DNA from: Geobacter sp. UBA6151
GTDB lineage: Bacteria > Desulfobacterota > Desulfuromonadia > Geobacterales > Pseudopelobacteraceae
Direction: 5' to 3'
Length of the DNA stretch: 64,000 nt
NCBI GenBank assembly: GCA_002423105.1
Contig: DIUT01000046.1
Location: 82,683-146,682 of the forward strand
The notes beneath the pieces were generated by a model. That model worked only from the letters and a program-made list of their open reading frames with translations. It searched no databases and was not told where the DNA came from. Shown here piece by piece: positions 43,750-54,202 of the stretch; positions within the stretch are counted from its first letter, which is position 1; the number at the start of each line of letters is the position of its first letter. Both the position numbers and the translations under genes were made by a program.

Positions 43750-46700
43750 CAACTTTTCTCCACGGGAAATACATCAAGGTGATTACGCAGGATATCCAAG
43801 GCGCACAAGCGGGCGCGGCTCAGTGTCCAATAACGGTATTGGCCGATAATTCCGACCAACAGGCACCCTTCTTCATGGACAAGGGCTCTGCTGCAACCCG
43901 TTCTGTTCGCCTCGCGCATAACCTGTGAAATCAATGTATTCAACGAGGCCTTGTGCTGATTGGGCGACTTCGGTAAAACCGTAAAAAAGTACCACGGTGC
44001 AGTATAATCCTGCTTTTCAATCTCAACCTCTGTAACCGATACGGCCTCATCCGTAATGGCGAAAGACGGGGCAAGCAGACGCTGAAGTTCGGCATGGAAC
44101 AGGTTGCGTTCATTCCGTGACGGTGCACTGTTCGCCCGGTCACGAGACTCTTTGTAGGGAGAGGCAACTGAGAGGGTGTCCCGTATAACCTGACGGTCAT
44201 ATTCATCTAGGCCGTAAAGATCGAAGATGAAGTCGTTAATTGCTTGCCATGGTTTTATAGGTGCGGATTCAAGCTGTTTTGAAAGAGTTTCGATATGGTT
44301 TCGCTGGCGATCGCTTAAACGATTAATTGCAGGAAATTTGAAATTCTCTAGGTCTGACTTTGTCATCGTTCGCCGTTCTGCTCCCATTCTCGAACAGGTT
44401 GCCAACAAAAAGAATGAAAAAAGTTCAGAGTGTGTAAGTAAATATAAAAGGGCAACGTGAAGAGAGTTTGAACAGCTTTTTGATGAAAAGCCATAATATG
44501 ATTGGTTGAAAACTACAGCCTCGCGGAGAAAATACGATTTCGCTGCTGTCGCAGAAGCTCCTGGCGATTGCGGCACAATAAGAAGCGGTGGAATATAAAG
44601 CTCTGGATCGCGTGGTCTATGTGCTGTGGAAAACCCAATTTTTTTTAGCGAGGACACGTCAACCACGAACTCATCTTTAGCGGGTGGAGTGAAATCCGGT
44701 AGTTCGCTCATGAATAATGCATCACTTTGAGGCAATTCAGGCGCATGGATATACCCCACTCCAGAATGAGGGGAAGGCCAATAGGATTTTACTTTCTGCC
44801 AATCCAGTTCTTCAAGCTTCCGAAGCAGTTCCACATCAAGCGCTGTTCCGACAGCCAGGGTTTTTAGCAGCCATGTATTTTCAATAACTGTTGCTACAGC
44901 TATTGCCTGAGCTGATTGAAAATCTATACGGATGCGTCCCTTGCTGTTCAGATTTTTTTCAAAATGGGGAGTTACAAAATGAAAATGGTGATCCTCTGTC
45001 GGCACCCTGTTGCGCGTAAAAAAGAGCATGAACGGCTGATTCATGCCGTGCCACACCTCAGTGTCCGACAGGTTTGAGCCATTCAAAACTCCGGTAACTT
45101 CAAGCCCCTGAAGTATGGCATGGAACGCGCGTGTTCCTGCCGGAGTCTGCTTCAGGAATATCCGTCCGGGCAACGCCATGGCAATGATCCCGCCAGGTTT
45201 CGCCCATTCCATTGACCTCCACAGAAACGGCAAGTCCGGGTTGTTATCAGGATTACTGTATTTTTTGGCAATATCAGCAAATCCACGATTCCGGAGAATC
45301 CTGCGAGTCAGAGACGTAAACTCGGCATTATGTATCTTGTTCTCTTTATTCGTTTTTTCATCGTCCCCTTTCAACCCGCTCCATGGCGGATTACCGATGA
45401 CCACGTCAAACCGGCCATTGAATTCTTCGGGGAGATCGGGCCGCAGGCTTCCCAGCACAAAACCTTTTGAATCCTGTTCTTCCGGCCGCCGATGGTTGTA
45501 CAGCACCTTGCCTTGCAGCGGTTTCGGGAACTTGAGGCTTTTGGGTGGGCGTGGTGAATCATTTAATTCAATTGCAGTGATATACAGCGACAGGGCCGCC
45601 AAGCGCAGGGCAGATTCGCTGACATCAAAACCGCAAAGTTGTTTGTACAGAATATCCTGTATTGTCTGAGTGTCAGGCCTTTTGCCGTCGGCAGCCCAGC
45701 GTGCCGCGACAAGCTTCCGGAACGCAAGAACCAGAAAGATTCCCGCTCCGCAACTTGGGTCGAGTATATGGGCGTCCTTCTTGTTGGAGACTCCTGCAAA
45801 GGCATCGTCTATCAGATAACGGGCAATGTTTTTGGGGGTGTAGTAAACGCTGGTATTTTCTGAACATTGAGAATCCCATACCCTGCTGAAACTTTCATAT
45901 ACTTGGCTGAGCACACCAATGGGGATATGTGCGAAGTCAAGATCACCCCAGTTAATTTTTAACTGAAAGAGGCCATTTCCAACATGCTCTGAACCTTCGA
46001 GAATAGCTTGTAAGTGGCTGAACAACACGCCTTGGGTTTGTGTTTCAGCTTGTCTAAATACTTGATCGTACGAGCCTGACAACGGAAGTAAGTCGCCATT
46101 AAAAGTCTCATCAAGCCAGCGGCATGTGGTAACGGAATTGGCAGCGTTACTGAAGCAGTCAGTCGGTTTTGTTGCTGCTGGGCAAACCATATCAAGCTCA
46201 TCGTCTCTGACAATTCGGCGATCTAGGAGAAAACGAAAGAAGAGCGCCCGGCCAAGGAAAGAAAGAACGTCAAGCGGGTTAAGGTGATAGGTGCCGATCA
46301 GAATTTTTGACGAGCTGTCCAACAGTGTGTGAATTTCGGTAAAAACATAGTCAGGCGCATCAGGCTGTCCATCCAGTTCAAACAGGCCGTTGACAACACT
46401 CTGGAAAAACAGCGGCGCTTGCGGTTCGTCTTGCCTGATGGTTATTTTATTACCCTGCGCCAGAACGGACCGTGCAAGATTTATGGGATAAACATTCAGT
46501 TCTCCCGGACTCACAATGCCGAGATAGGCCCTCTCTCCCCTGTTTGCCAGCATTTGCTGCAAACTGATGAGCTTTTCGTTGCTGTTGCCAGATAATTGGC
46601 TTGCAGAAACGATATACAACAATGGCCTTGCCTGGAATTCGGCAACTGCATTGACTTTCAGGTTTCCGTTTCCGGATGCCTTCAGCAGATCAAGATAATC

Positions 46701-46781
46701 CAAGTGCGCGGGATTTGGCTTGTCGTCAAGGCAAATGACATCGTGACACCCGAAGGCTTTGATAGCGTCGGTTACATTCAT
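43749..46781 (-). CDS. Large N6-adenine-type DNA methyltransferase
   Basis: The 1,010-residue protein has an N-terminal domain of unknown fold (1-300), a class I SAM methyltransferase core with motif I DPSCGAGIFL (D about 339) and motif IV NPPWSG (N about 461), and a C-terminal region that looks like a target-recognition domain. VYYTPKNIARYLID just before motif I is typical of HsdM/Type IIG methylases. I see no PD-(D/E)XK motif in the N-terminus, so cleavage probably belongs to the separate nuclease gene downstream. It overlaps the LexA-like gene by 4 nt (ATGA). Confidence 0.85.
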   Translation of the reverse strand: MNVTDAIKAFGCHDVICLDDKPNPAHLDYLDLLKASGNGNLKVNAVAEFQARPLLYIVSASQLSGNSNEKLISLQQMLANRGERAYLGIVSPGELNVYPINLARSVLAQGNKITIRQDEPQAPLFFQSVVNGLFELDGQPDAPDYVFTEIHTLLDSSSKILIGTYHLNPLDVLSFLGRALFFRFLLDRRIVRDDELDMVCPAATKPTDCFSNAANSVTTCRWLDETFNGDLLPLSGSYDQVFRQAETQTQGVLFSHLQAILEGSEHVGNGLFQLKINWGDLDFAHIPIGVLSQVYESFSRVWDSQCSENTSVYYTPKNIARYLIDDAFAGVSNKKDAHILDPSCGAGIFLVLAFRKLVAARWAADGKRPDTQTIQDILYKQLCGFDVSESALRLAALSLYITAIELNDSPRPPKSLKFPKPLQGKVLYNHRRPEEQDSKGFVLGSLRPDLPEEFNGRFDVVIGNPPWSGLKGDDEKTNKENKIHNAEFTSLTRRILRNRGFADIAKKYSNPDNNPDLPFLWRSMEWAKPGGIIAMALPGRIFLKQTPAGTRAFHAILQGLEVTGVLNGSNLSDTEVWHGMNQPFMLFFTRNRVPTEDHHFHFVTPHFEKNLNSKGRIRIDFQSAQAIAVATVIENTWLLKTLAVGTALDVELLRKLEELDWQKVKSYWPSPHSGVGYIHAPELPQSDALFMSELPDFTPPAKDEFVVDVSSLKKIGFSTAHRPRDPELYIPPLLIVPQSPGASATAAKSYFLREAVVFNQSYYGFSSKSCSNSLHVALLYLLTHSELFSFFLLATCSRMGAERRTMTKSDLENFKFPAINRLSDRQRNHIETLSKQLESAPIKPWQAINDFIFDLYGLDEYDRQVIRDTLSVASPYKESRDRANSAPSRNERNLFHAELQRLLAPSFAITDEAVSVTEVEIEKQDYTAPWYFFTVLPKSPNQHKASLNTLISQVMREANRTGCSRALVHEEGCLLVGIIGQYRYWTLSRARLCALDILRNHLDVFPVEKS

Positions 46782-47419
46782 GAGTGGGGCTGCTTATTCA
46801 TGGTGCGAATAATACCTTGGTAACGCCCAAGGATGCGAATACTCTCATGCTTGCGCAGGTCGTATCGCAGGTCTTTAAAAATTGGATTCTCCGATTTCAG
46901 CACAAGCTGATGCGTTGAACGAAAAACCCGCTTTAATGTAGCTTCCTGCTCGACCAGCACAACCGCAATTTCTCCGTTTTCGACGCGTTCCGTTTTTTTT
47001 ATTACCGCAAGATCACCATTATTAATTCCCACTCCGGTCATACTATCACCAACAACATGAAGCGCAAAAAGCTCACCCCCGCCAAAGATGGCCGGTGAAA
47101 CGGGTAACGAACCTTCATGATTCTGTTCAGCCCATAGGGGGACTCCGGCGGCAATCCTGCCGAGTATAGGGATTGAATTGTCCCGTTGTTGAATGTCCGG
47201 CACCGTTTCTGACACAATCTGAATACCACGTGCTTTCCCTGCATTCAGGCGAATAAATCCCTTTTTCTCTATCAAGCGCAGATGATCGCGTACAGTTGTT
47301 ATGCTTTTGAAACCAAAATGCTTGCCTATTTCAGCCTGAGTTGGCGGGTGTCCATTTTCTCTTTGCCACTCAGAAATGAAATCGAGAATCCGAATCTGTG
47401 TTGGTGTCAAGCTCTTCAT
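46778..47419 (-). CDS. lexA: LexA-type autoprotease repressor
   Basis: The 213-residue protein has a complete LexA layout: a winged-helix domain (LTPTQIRILDFISEW, GFKSITTVRDHLRLIEKKG), the cleavage site A91-G92 in GRIAAGVP, catalytic S126 in GDSMTG and K163 in EATLKRV. RecA-stimulated self-cleavage is therefore expected after DNA damage. It is coupled by a 4-nt overlap to the methylase gene. The promoter and palindrome upstream imply autorepression. Geobacter species are known to have two lexA genes, and this copy could be the cell's SOS repressor or a dedicated one. Operon context favours the latter. Confidence 0.83.
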   Translation of the reverse strand: MKSLTPTQIRILDFISEWQRENGHPPTQAEIGKHFGFKSITTVRDHLRLIEKKGFIRLNAGKARGIQIVSETVPDIQQRDNSIPILGRIAAGVPLWAEQNHEGSLPVSPAIFGGGELFALHVVGDSMTGVGINNGDLAVIKKTERVENGEIAVVLVEQEATLKRVFRSTHQLVLKSENPIFKDLRYDLRKHESIRILGRYQGIIRTMNKQPHS

Positions 47420-47455
47420 GAACAGTCCATTCAAATGTTAATGCCGCATAAAAAG

Positions 47456-47477
47456 ATACCGTTGAAATAAACGGTAT
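47456..47477. promoter_or_regulatory. Perfect palindromic operator before the LexA-like gene
   Basis: ATACCGTT-N6-AACGGTAT (47456-47477) is a perfect 8-6-8 inverted repeat starting 37 bp before the LexA-like start. It lies just downstream of the predicted transcription start. It does not fit the GGTTN2CN4GN3ACC motif reported for Geobacter LexA. Confidence 0.72.
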
Positions 47478-47486
47478 TTGTGGGCT

Positions 47487-47515
47487 TTTATACGGTCTTC
47501 ACTGCTGTTTGTCAC
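47487..47515 (-). promoter_or_regulatory. Promoter of the lexA-methylase-nuclease operon
   Basis: On the minus strand, GTGACA (47515-47510) and TATAAA (47492-47487) are exactly 17 bp apart. The element lies immediately after the Type IIG stop codon and places the start of transcription next to the palindrome at 47456-47477. Confidence 0.6.
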
Positions 47516-47519
47516 GTAT

Positions 47520-50500
47520 TTATTTCTCCTCCACCAGGGCAATTTCCTTGTCCGTCAGGCCGTAGAGGGCATACACCAGCCGATCGATCTTGGCCTCAAG
47601 GTGGGGAACGTCCAGACTGTCAGGGGCGGCAAGTATCTGCTGGACCAATTCAGTGATTGCGGCCCGCTTGGTTTCAGTAGTGGAGGGGATAGGAAGCAGT
47701 TCCATATACTGAGCGATAAAGCGAACAAAACCGCCGCGAATTATGGAGCTGATACAGGTGTACATCCACCAGATGACCTTCGAGTTGAGCAGGCCGACCA
47801 GCCATTTTTCATCAGTGGGAATAATGTAAGCCGTATTTCCGAGAAACGCCCCACTCTCATCCCATGTGAACTTGGACTCTTGAGCGATATCTGGATAGAT
47901 GATTTTGTTTTTCTCAAACTCTTCATAGTAGGCAATATTATCCTGAATTTCGAACCAGTTGTACGGTCCAGGTTTTCGTCCTTGTTCTTCACTGCCAGAT
48001 TTTTTGGGCTCAAGGTCAGCCCGGAACTGCTCAAGATGCTGTTTAACTGCCGGATACAGATCGATATCAGTGCCTCGACGTGTAAACAGTACATACAGCC
48101 CCGCCCACTGCGCCCGCCACTTGCGGATATCCCGACCCCGCAGCCACGGTTTGATAAGTTCCGTGCTCCGCCCGTCTTTGGCAATCAGTCGTTGCCGGGT
48201 TTCTTCGTCAATAACGAAGGCTTCATTCAAGCCGGTGAGCACGCCACGATATAACTTTCCTTCAACATACTCCCCCAACGGTGTTCCTGTTGTGCGTAGT
48301 TTTTCCATTAGGGCCAGCACCTTCGGCCGTTCCAGGGACCAGCCCTCGGGACGCAGAGCCGACACCGGCATGGAAAAACCGATCTGTGGCAGGGTCTCGG
48401 CAAAGCGGGTCATCTGGGCCGGGTCGGTGAAGGTGGCGGCGAGGAAGGAACCGGTCTCCCGACCACCCTTGGCAGAGAAGGGGCTTTTCCCGGCAGCTTT
48501 GCGCTTCCCCCCCTGGCAATGGGGGGGAATGAGGAGAGCTGTCTTCTCCACCATGACAATAGAAGGATAGGTGGTGGCCTCGTCAAAAACCGGCAGGTCG
48601 CCGAAATCTAGCACCTGCAACGGCCGGGCCTCGGTGGTCAGCAGCTCGCGGGTGTTCTTGCCGTATCCGGCCCGCATAAATTTGTTGGGAGCGATGTAGC
48701 ACAGGGTTCCGGCCGGTTTCAGCAGATTGAGACCGATTTTGTAAAAATAGGTGTAGATATCGGCAGTGCCGCAAAAAAAGGAACCGAACATCTCGGTCAG
48801 GGCCGGTTTCAGCGCCTTGATGGCCTCCTGGCGGATATAGGGCGGATTGCCGATAACGGTATCAAAACCGACATAATCGCCGTTATCGTCCAACACTTCC
48901 GGAAACTCAAAACGCCACTCAAAGGCGTTGGCGTAGACCAGCCGTTCCTTTTCCTCAAAGCGCTGTTCCAACCTGGTTACCTTGTCATGCAGGGCCTGCC
49001 GCTTCTCAGCCTCGGTTTTGCTGTAGGCAAAAAGCGACATCTGGGCCAGTTCTTCCTTGGCCCGCCAGAGCGCCAGCAGGTCCTTGTCGTTGGGCAGACC
49101 GAATTTTTCAAGGTGGTGTTTCTGTGTTTCTATCCGCTTGCGCAGCACTGCCTTGTTACTGGGTGAATGCTTGTAATCGCATACCAGTTCGCGGTAGGTA
49201 TCAGTTAGCTCTTTCAGCTTTTTCCGGTTAGCTGCCGGGATATTTGGATTACCTCCTATGGCAAAACGGCTGACCAGTGAGTTGCCGCACTTGATGTTGA
49301 TGTCGATGTTGGGCAGGGTTTCAAGCCGGTTGGTGCCGCGATGATAATAGGCGTTTTTCAGCAGCTCAATCCAGAGCCGCAGGCGACAGATGGCGACCGA
49401 CTTGGGGTTGATGTCCACGCCGAACAGGCAGTTCTCGATAATGTCGGCCTTTTCGTGAAAAAGCGTTTCCTGAATCCGTTGGGAATCCGGGTCTTTGGGG
49501 CTGTAGCTATAGATTTCTTCGTCAACCGTCAGGATCAGCTCATCGTTTTCGACCGACACGGCGACGCCACGCAGCTTTCGGCCGTCGCGGTCCGCTAGAA
49601 TTCCCAGGTCGGCCTTGATGGCAATGATTTCGTTCAGCGCCGAAACCAAGAAATGACCGGAACCGACTGCCGGATCGCATACTTTGAGGCTGTTGACTGT
49701 CTGGTTGGCCTCCTTGAGCCCGATTCTCTCAAGAGTGTTATAGAGTGCCGTGAAATCGGCGCAGGACCAGCCGAATCGTTCGTTGAACTTCTGCAATACC
49801 GCATGCCGCAGGGTTTCGCGGCAGATGTACATGGTGATGAAGCCGGGGGTGAAGAACGAGCCGTCACGGTAGCCGTTGATTTTTTCAAAGATAAGCCCCA
49901 GCACCGCAGCGTTGATGATGCTTTTGTTTTGTTCTTGTATCTCTGCACTGCCCTCTGCTCCGAAATCATAGGCATCCAGAAATTCGAACAGATAGCCAAG
50001 GGCAGCCTTGTTGCCGTTCTGCCGTTTTCCGCGACGGTCTTTCAACACCGTTGCACTGTACAGCGGCATTTCAAGGCGGTCTTTCAGCTCACTGATCCGC
50101 AGCACAGTCCGCTCCAGATCGCTTTCCTCAAACAAGGAGCTGTTCAGGTAGGGGATATCGCCGAATTTCTGCGTAACCTGTGGCGCACGCTCGTCGGACC
50201 GAACAGCCAGTACGTCAAAAAACAGTTCGTTCAGTTCGTCAAAATTTTCAATTCTGACGCTGTTAAGGAAGGCATGGCTTCGATCACCCCGATGATAGGA
50301 GATTAACTGGCCTTCCAGCAGTTTTAAAAACAGCAGGCGATTGAGCCAGGTAATGCACAGTTCCAGAGCAACACTGAAAAGTTGCTCTTCAGTTGTTGCT
50401 CCATATTGTGCAGGTGAGGCCAAGGCATCAAGACGCCTGCGACTGGTCAACAAACTAATCGTATTTTCCAGTAGTGAACCATCATTACGTGCTCCGGCCA

Positions 50501-51326
50501 GTTTGCGCCGGATCAGCTTCTTCCCTTTGTCTTTTACCTCTTCAAGACCGATGATGTGCAGCAGTTCGTTATAGAATTCACGGTTGAGCGCATTGCTGTC
50601 GTTGGCAAAAGGCTGTTTAAGCAGGTGAGGCGGTGAAAGCACCTTGTAGAGGGCAATCAGTTTTGTGTCATCGGTTTTGTCGGGGGTACGGATGATCCGT
50701 TCATGCTCTTTCAGGTTGAAATAGACACAAGGCAGTTCATCAAGCTCTTTTTCGATGAACGGTTTGGCTATCTCCTGGTAGAACCAGTCGGTATTGGTGC
50801 TGACCAGAAGGCCCTCGTTCCAGTCTTTGTAGCTTTTAATCAGACGCTGGTTATGGAAAAAGAAACGCTCGAAATCAGTGGCATCAAAAATGTACCACTC
50901 ATAAATATTGCAGATGACAAGCCGCTTGATCTCTTTGTTGCCATGCAGATATCGTTCTTGCAGGTAGTAACGCAAAAGTTCGTGCAGGGCCTTTGCGTTG
51001 GGACGTTCCGGCAGGATCATTTCTTGTCTGTTGGTTGGTTTTTTGACCTCAAGCAGCACGGCCACGTTGTTCTGGGTTGAAGGGCCGTTATGTATTACCA
51101 GGTCTGTCTTGTCGCGGGTGTTGATCTCATATGACGGCTTATACCAAGTGTCTTTCAGAAATTCAGCCACCAGATTTTTTAGGTGTTCTTCTGATTCTTT
51201 CTCGTTGATCTTGTCCAGCAACGTCACCAGGTTGGCCTTGAAAAGCTCAATCTGGTCGCGCTTGACACTTTGCTTGAGGTAGGCCTTGTTCAGAGATTTT
51301 GTCGGGCTGGAGATTACAAGCTTCAT
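47520..51326 (-). CDS. Type IIG restriction-modification enzyme (Eco57I-like)
   Basis: The 1,268-residue single-chain enzyme has an N-terminal nuclease core with D75 in KTDLVI and E93-V-K95 in LLEVKKP. A helical linker follows, then an N6-adenine methylase with motif I DPAVGSGHFL (about D550) and NPPYI (about N824), and a C-terminal TaqI-like specificity region (IKPWLRGRDIRKW, WFEIQDNIAYYEEF). It should both modify and cut its site. It overlaps rmuC by 4 nt. Around residues 925-960 a low-complexity insert (IPPHCQGGKRKAAGKSPFS) is encoded by a G/C-run hairpin and looks like an acquired repeat. Confidence 0.9.
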   Translation of the reverse strand: MKLVISSPTKSLNKAYLKQSVKRDQIELFKANLVTLLDKINEKESEEHLKNLVAEFLKDTWYKPSYEINTRDKTDLVIHNGPSTQNNVAVLLEVKKPTNRQEMILPERPNAKALHELLRYYLQERYLHGNKEIKRLVICNIYEWYIFDATDFERFFFHNQRLIKSYKDWNEGLLVSTNTDWFYQEIAKPFIEKELDELPCVYFNLKEHERIIRTPDKTDDTKLIALYKVLSPPHLLKQPFANDSNALNREFYNELLHIIGLEEVKDKGKKLIRRKLAGARNDGSLLENTISLLTSRRRLDALASPAQYGATTEEQLFSVALELCITWLNRLLFLKLLEGQLISYHRGDRSHAFLNSVRIENFDELNELFFDVLAVRSDERAPQVTQKFGDIPYLNSSLFEESDLERTVLRISELKDRLEMPLYSATVLKDRRGKRQNGNKAALGYLFEFLDAYDFGAEGSAEIQEQNKSIINAAVLGLIFEKINGYRDGSFFTPGFITMYICRETLRHAVLQKFNERFGWSCADFTALYNTLERIGLKEANQTVNSLKVCDPAVGSGHFLVSALNEIIAIKADLGILADRDGRKLRGVAVSVENDELILTVDEEIYSYSPKDPDSQRIQETLFHEKADIIENCLFGVDINPKSVAICRLRLWIELLKNAYYHRGTNRLETLPNIDINIKCGNSLVSRFAIGGNPNIPAANRKKLKELTDTYRELVCDYKHSPSNKAVLRKRIETQKHHLEKFGLPNDKDLLALWRAKEELAQMSLFAYSKTEAEKRQALHDKVTRLEQRFEEKERLVYANAFEWRFEFPEVLDDNGDYVGFDTVIGNPPYIRQEAIKALKPALTEMFGSFFCGTADIYTYFYKIGLNLLKPAGTLCYIAPNKFMRAGYGKNTRELLTTEARPLQVLDFGDLPVFDEATTYPSIVMVEKTALLIPPHCQGGKRKAAGKSPFSAKGGRETGSFLAATFTDPAQMTRFAETLPQIGFSMPVSALRPEGWSLERPKVLALMEKLRTTGTPLGEYVEGKLYRGVLTGLNEAFVIDEETRQRLIAKDGRSTELIKPWLRGRDIRKWRAQWAGLYVLFTRRGTDIDLYPAVKQHLEQFRADLEPKKSGSEEQGRKPGPYNWFEIQDNIAYYEEFEKNKIIYPDIAQESKFTWDESGAFLGNTAYIIPTDEKWLVGLLNSKVIWWMYTCISSIIRGGFVRFIAQYMELLPIPSTTETKRAAITELVQQILAAPDSLDVPHLEAKIDRLVYALYGLTDKEIALVEEK
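48505..48529. repeat. C-run/G-run hairpin inserted in the Type IIG gene
   Basis: A TTCCCCCC arm and a GGGGGGGAA arm enclose a short loop (CTGGCAAT). The hairpin and its flank encode the in-frame insert PPHCQGGKRKAAGKSPFSAK. Its form is that of a small palindromic repeat element that has spread within a coding sequence. Confidence 0.5.
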
Positions 51327-52717
51327 GTTTCATCGCCCTCGTCACCCAGTTCCAGCACCCCCCGCGCCTCATCCGTTGGCAGCGCCTGCACATCCTTCAG
51401 CTTGCGCTCCATCTGGCGGGTGCGGGTGGCGGCGGCATCGATATGGTTGCTCGCTTCGTGCAGCTTTTTGCGGGTCTTATCCAGGATGTCGCTGAATTTG
51501 CCGAACTCGGTGCGCACCGCCCCCAACAGGTTCCAGACCTCGGCAGAGCGTTTTTCAATGGCCAGGGTGCGGAAGCCCAGTTGCAGGGAGTTGAGCAGGG
51601 CAGCCAGGATGGTGGGACCGGCCAGCATCACCTTGTACTCGCGCTGCAGGGCCTCGAACAGGCCGGGGCGTCGCAATACCTCGGCATACAGCCCTTCGGT
51701 AGGCAGGTACATGATCCCGAAATCGGTGGTCTTGGGGGGATCGAGGTATTTGTCGCGAATATCCGCCGCTGCCAGCCGGATGGCCCGCTCCAGCAGCTTG
51801 CCCGCTTCGTCGGCTGCGGCGCTGTCCGCCCGTTCCTGGGCCTCCACCAGCCGCAGGTAGTCTTCCTGGGGAAATTTGGCATCCAGCGGCAGATAGACGG
51901 CGCTCCCCTCCTGACCGTCCCTGCCCGGCAGCTTGACGGCGAATTCCACCCGCTGGTTGCTGCCTCTGCGGGTCTCAATATTGGTGTCGAATTGCCCCGG
52001 CGCCAGAATCTGTTCCAGAAGCGCCCCCAATTGCACTTCGCCGAAGGCGCCGCGGGTCTTGACGTTGGTCAGCACCCGTTTCAGGTCGCCGACACCGTTG
52101 GCCAGGCTCTGCATCTCGCCCAGCCCCTTCTGCACCTGCTCCAACCGTTCACTGACCAGCTTGAAGGATTCGCCCAGGCGCTTCTCCAGGGTGTCATGCA
52201 GTTTTTCATCCACCGTGGCCCGCATCTGCTCCAGTCTTTTTGCATTGTCCTCCTGAAGCAGGCGCAGCCGTTCGTCAACCGCCGTGCGCACCTGTTCCTG
52301 ACGTTTGGCGCTGTCTTCCTGCAACAGCCGCAGCCGTTCTTCCATGGTGGCCCGCAGCCGCTCCAGCCGCTCTTCGGTGGCGGCGGTAAGCTGGGTCAGT
52401 TGCCCGGCAAACAGCTCAAACTGTCCGTTCTGCGCGGTGGCCGATTCCCCCAGGCGGGCCAGCAGCGAATCCCCCAGACCTTTCACGGTGTTGAGCGACT
52501 CTTCCCGTCCCTGCCGCCCCAGGGTCTGGGCTTCCTCGCGGGAGCGGGCCTGCTCGTCGCGCAGGGTGCGCTCGGTGCGCTCCAGCAGCCGCTCCAGCGC
52601 TTCGAGGCGCGGTTCCAGCGGCGACTGGGCCGAGCCCAGCCGGGAAACCTTCACCAGCAGGATGACGGCCAGAATTACGATGATCAGCAGCAGCAATGGC
52701 AGCAACAGTTCAGGCAT
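51323..52717 (-). CDS. rmuC: DNA recombination protein RmuC
   Basis: The 464-residue protein has an N-terminal membrane helix (MPELLLPLLLLIIVILAV), a long coiled coil with MEERLRLLQEDSAKRQEQV-type repeats (about 30-210), and the conserved RmuC nuclease-like domain (GAFGEVQLGALLEQIL, DAKFPQEDYLRL, DFGIMYLPTEGLYAEVL). RmuC limits recombination at inverted repeats. GGGAG lies 10 nt before the start. Its stop overlaps the Type IIG start by 4 nt, so these two are co-transcribed. Confidence 0.92.
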   Translation of the reverse strand: MPELLLPLLLLIIVILAVILLVKVSRLGSAQSPLEPRLEALERLLERTERTLRDEQARSREEAQTLGRQGREESLNTVKGLGDSLLARLGESATAQNGQFELFAGQLTQLTAATEERLERLRATMEERLRLLQEDSAKRQEQVRTAVDERLRLLQEDNAKRLEQMRATVDEKLHDTLEKRLGESFKLVSERLEQVQKGLGEMQSLANGVGDLKRVLTNVKTRGAFGEVQLGALLEQILAPGQFDTNIETRRGSNQRVEFAVKLPGRDGQEGSAVYLPLDAKFPQEDYLRLVEAQERADSAAADEAGKLLERAIRLAAADIRDKYLDPPKTTDFGIMYLPTEGLYAEVLRRPGLFEALQREYKVMLAGPTILAALLNSLQLGFRTLAIEKRSAEVWNLLGAVRTEFGKFSDILDKTRKKLHEASNHIDAAATRTRQMERKLKDVQALPTDEARGVLELGDEGDET

Positions 52718-52732
52718 GAGGTGACAACTCCC

Positions 52733-52772
52733 AAAAGCACAGACCTCCCCCCGTTTCCGGAGAGAGGTCTGT
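52733..52772 (-). terminator. Enolase terminator
   Basis: ACAGACCTC (52739-52747) pairs with GAGGTCTGT (52764-52772). On the minus strand the hairpin is followed by TGCTTTTGG, just after the enolase gene and before rmuC. Confidence 0.72.
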
Positions 52773-52804
52773 TGGCTATAGCTCGTAGAGGCGGACGCTC
52801 CCGA

Positions 52805-54121
<1,317 letters not shown>

Positions 54122-54202
54122 TTAAACCTTACATCAGGTTCACAGATATGCATGACTTATAGCAACTGAAGGGGCAAAAGGGAAGGGGAAGGAGCCGAAA
54201 AA

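Noticed and set aside
43749..51326. Considered BREX or DISARM for the two large methylases
   Set aside because: No PglZ, BrxC, BrxL, DrmA/B/C or helicase gene is present. The larger protein is a self-contained Type IIG enzyme.
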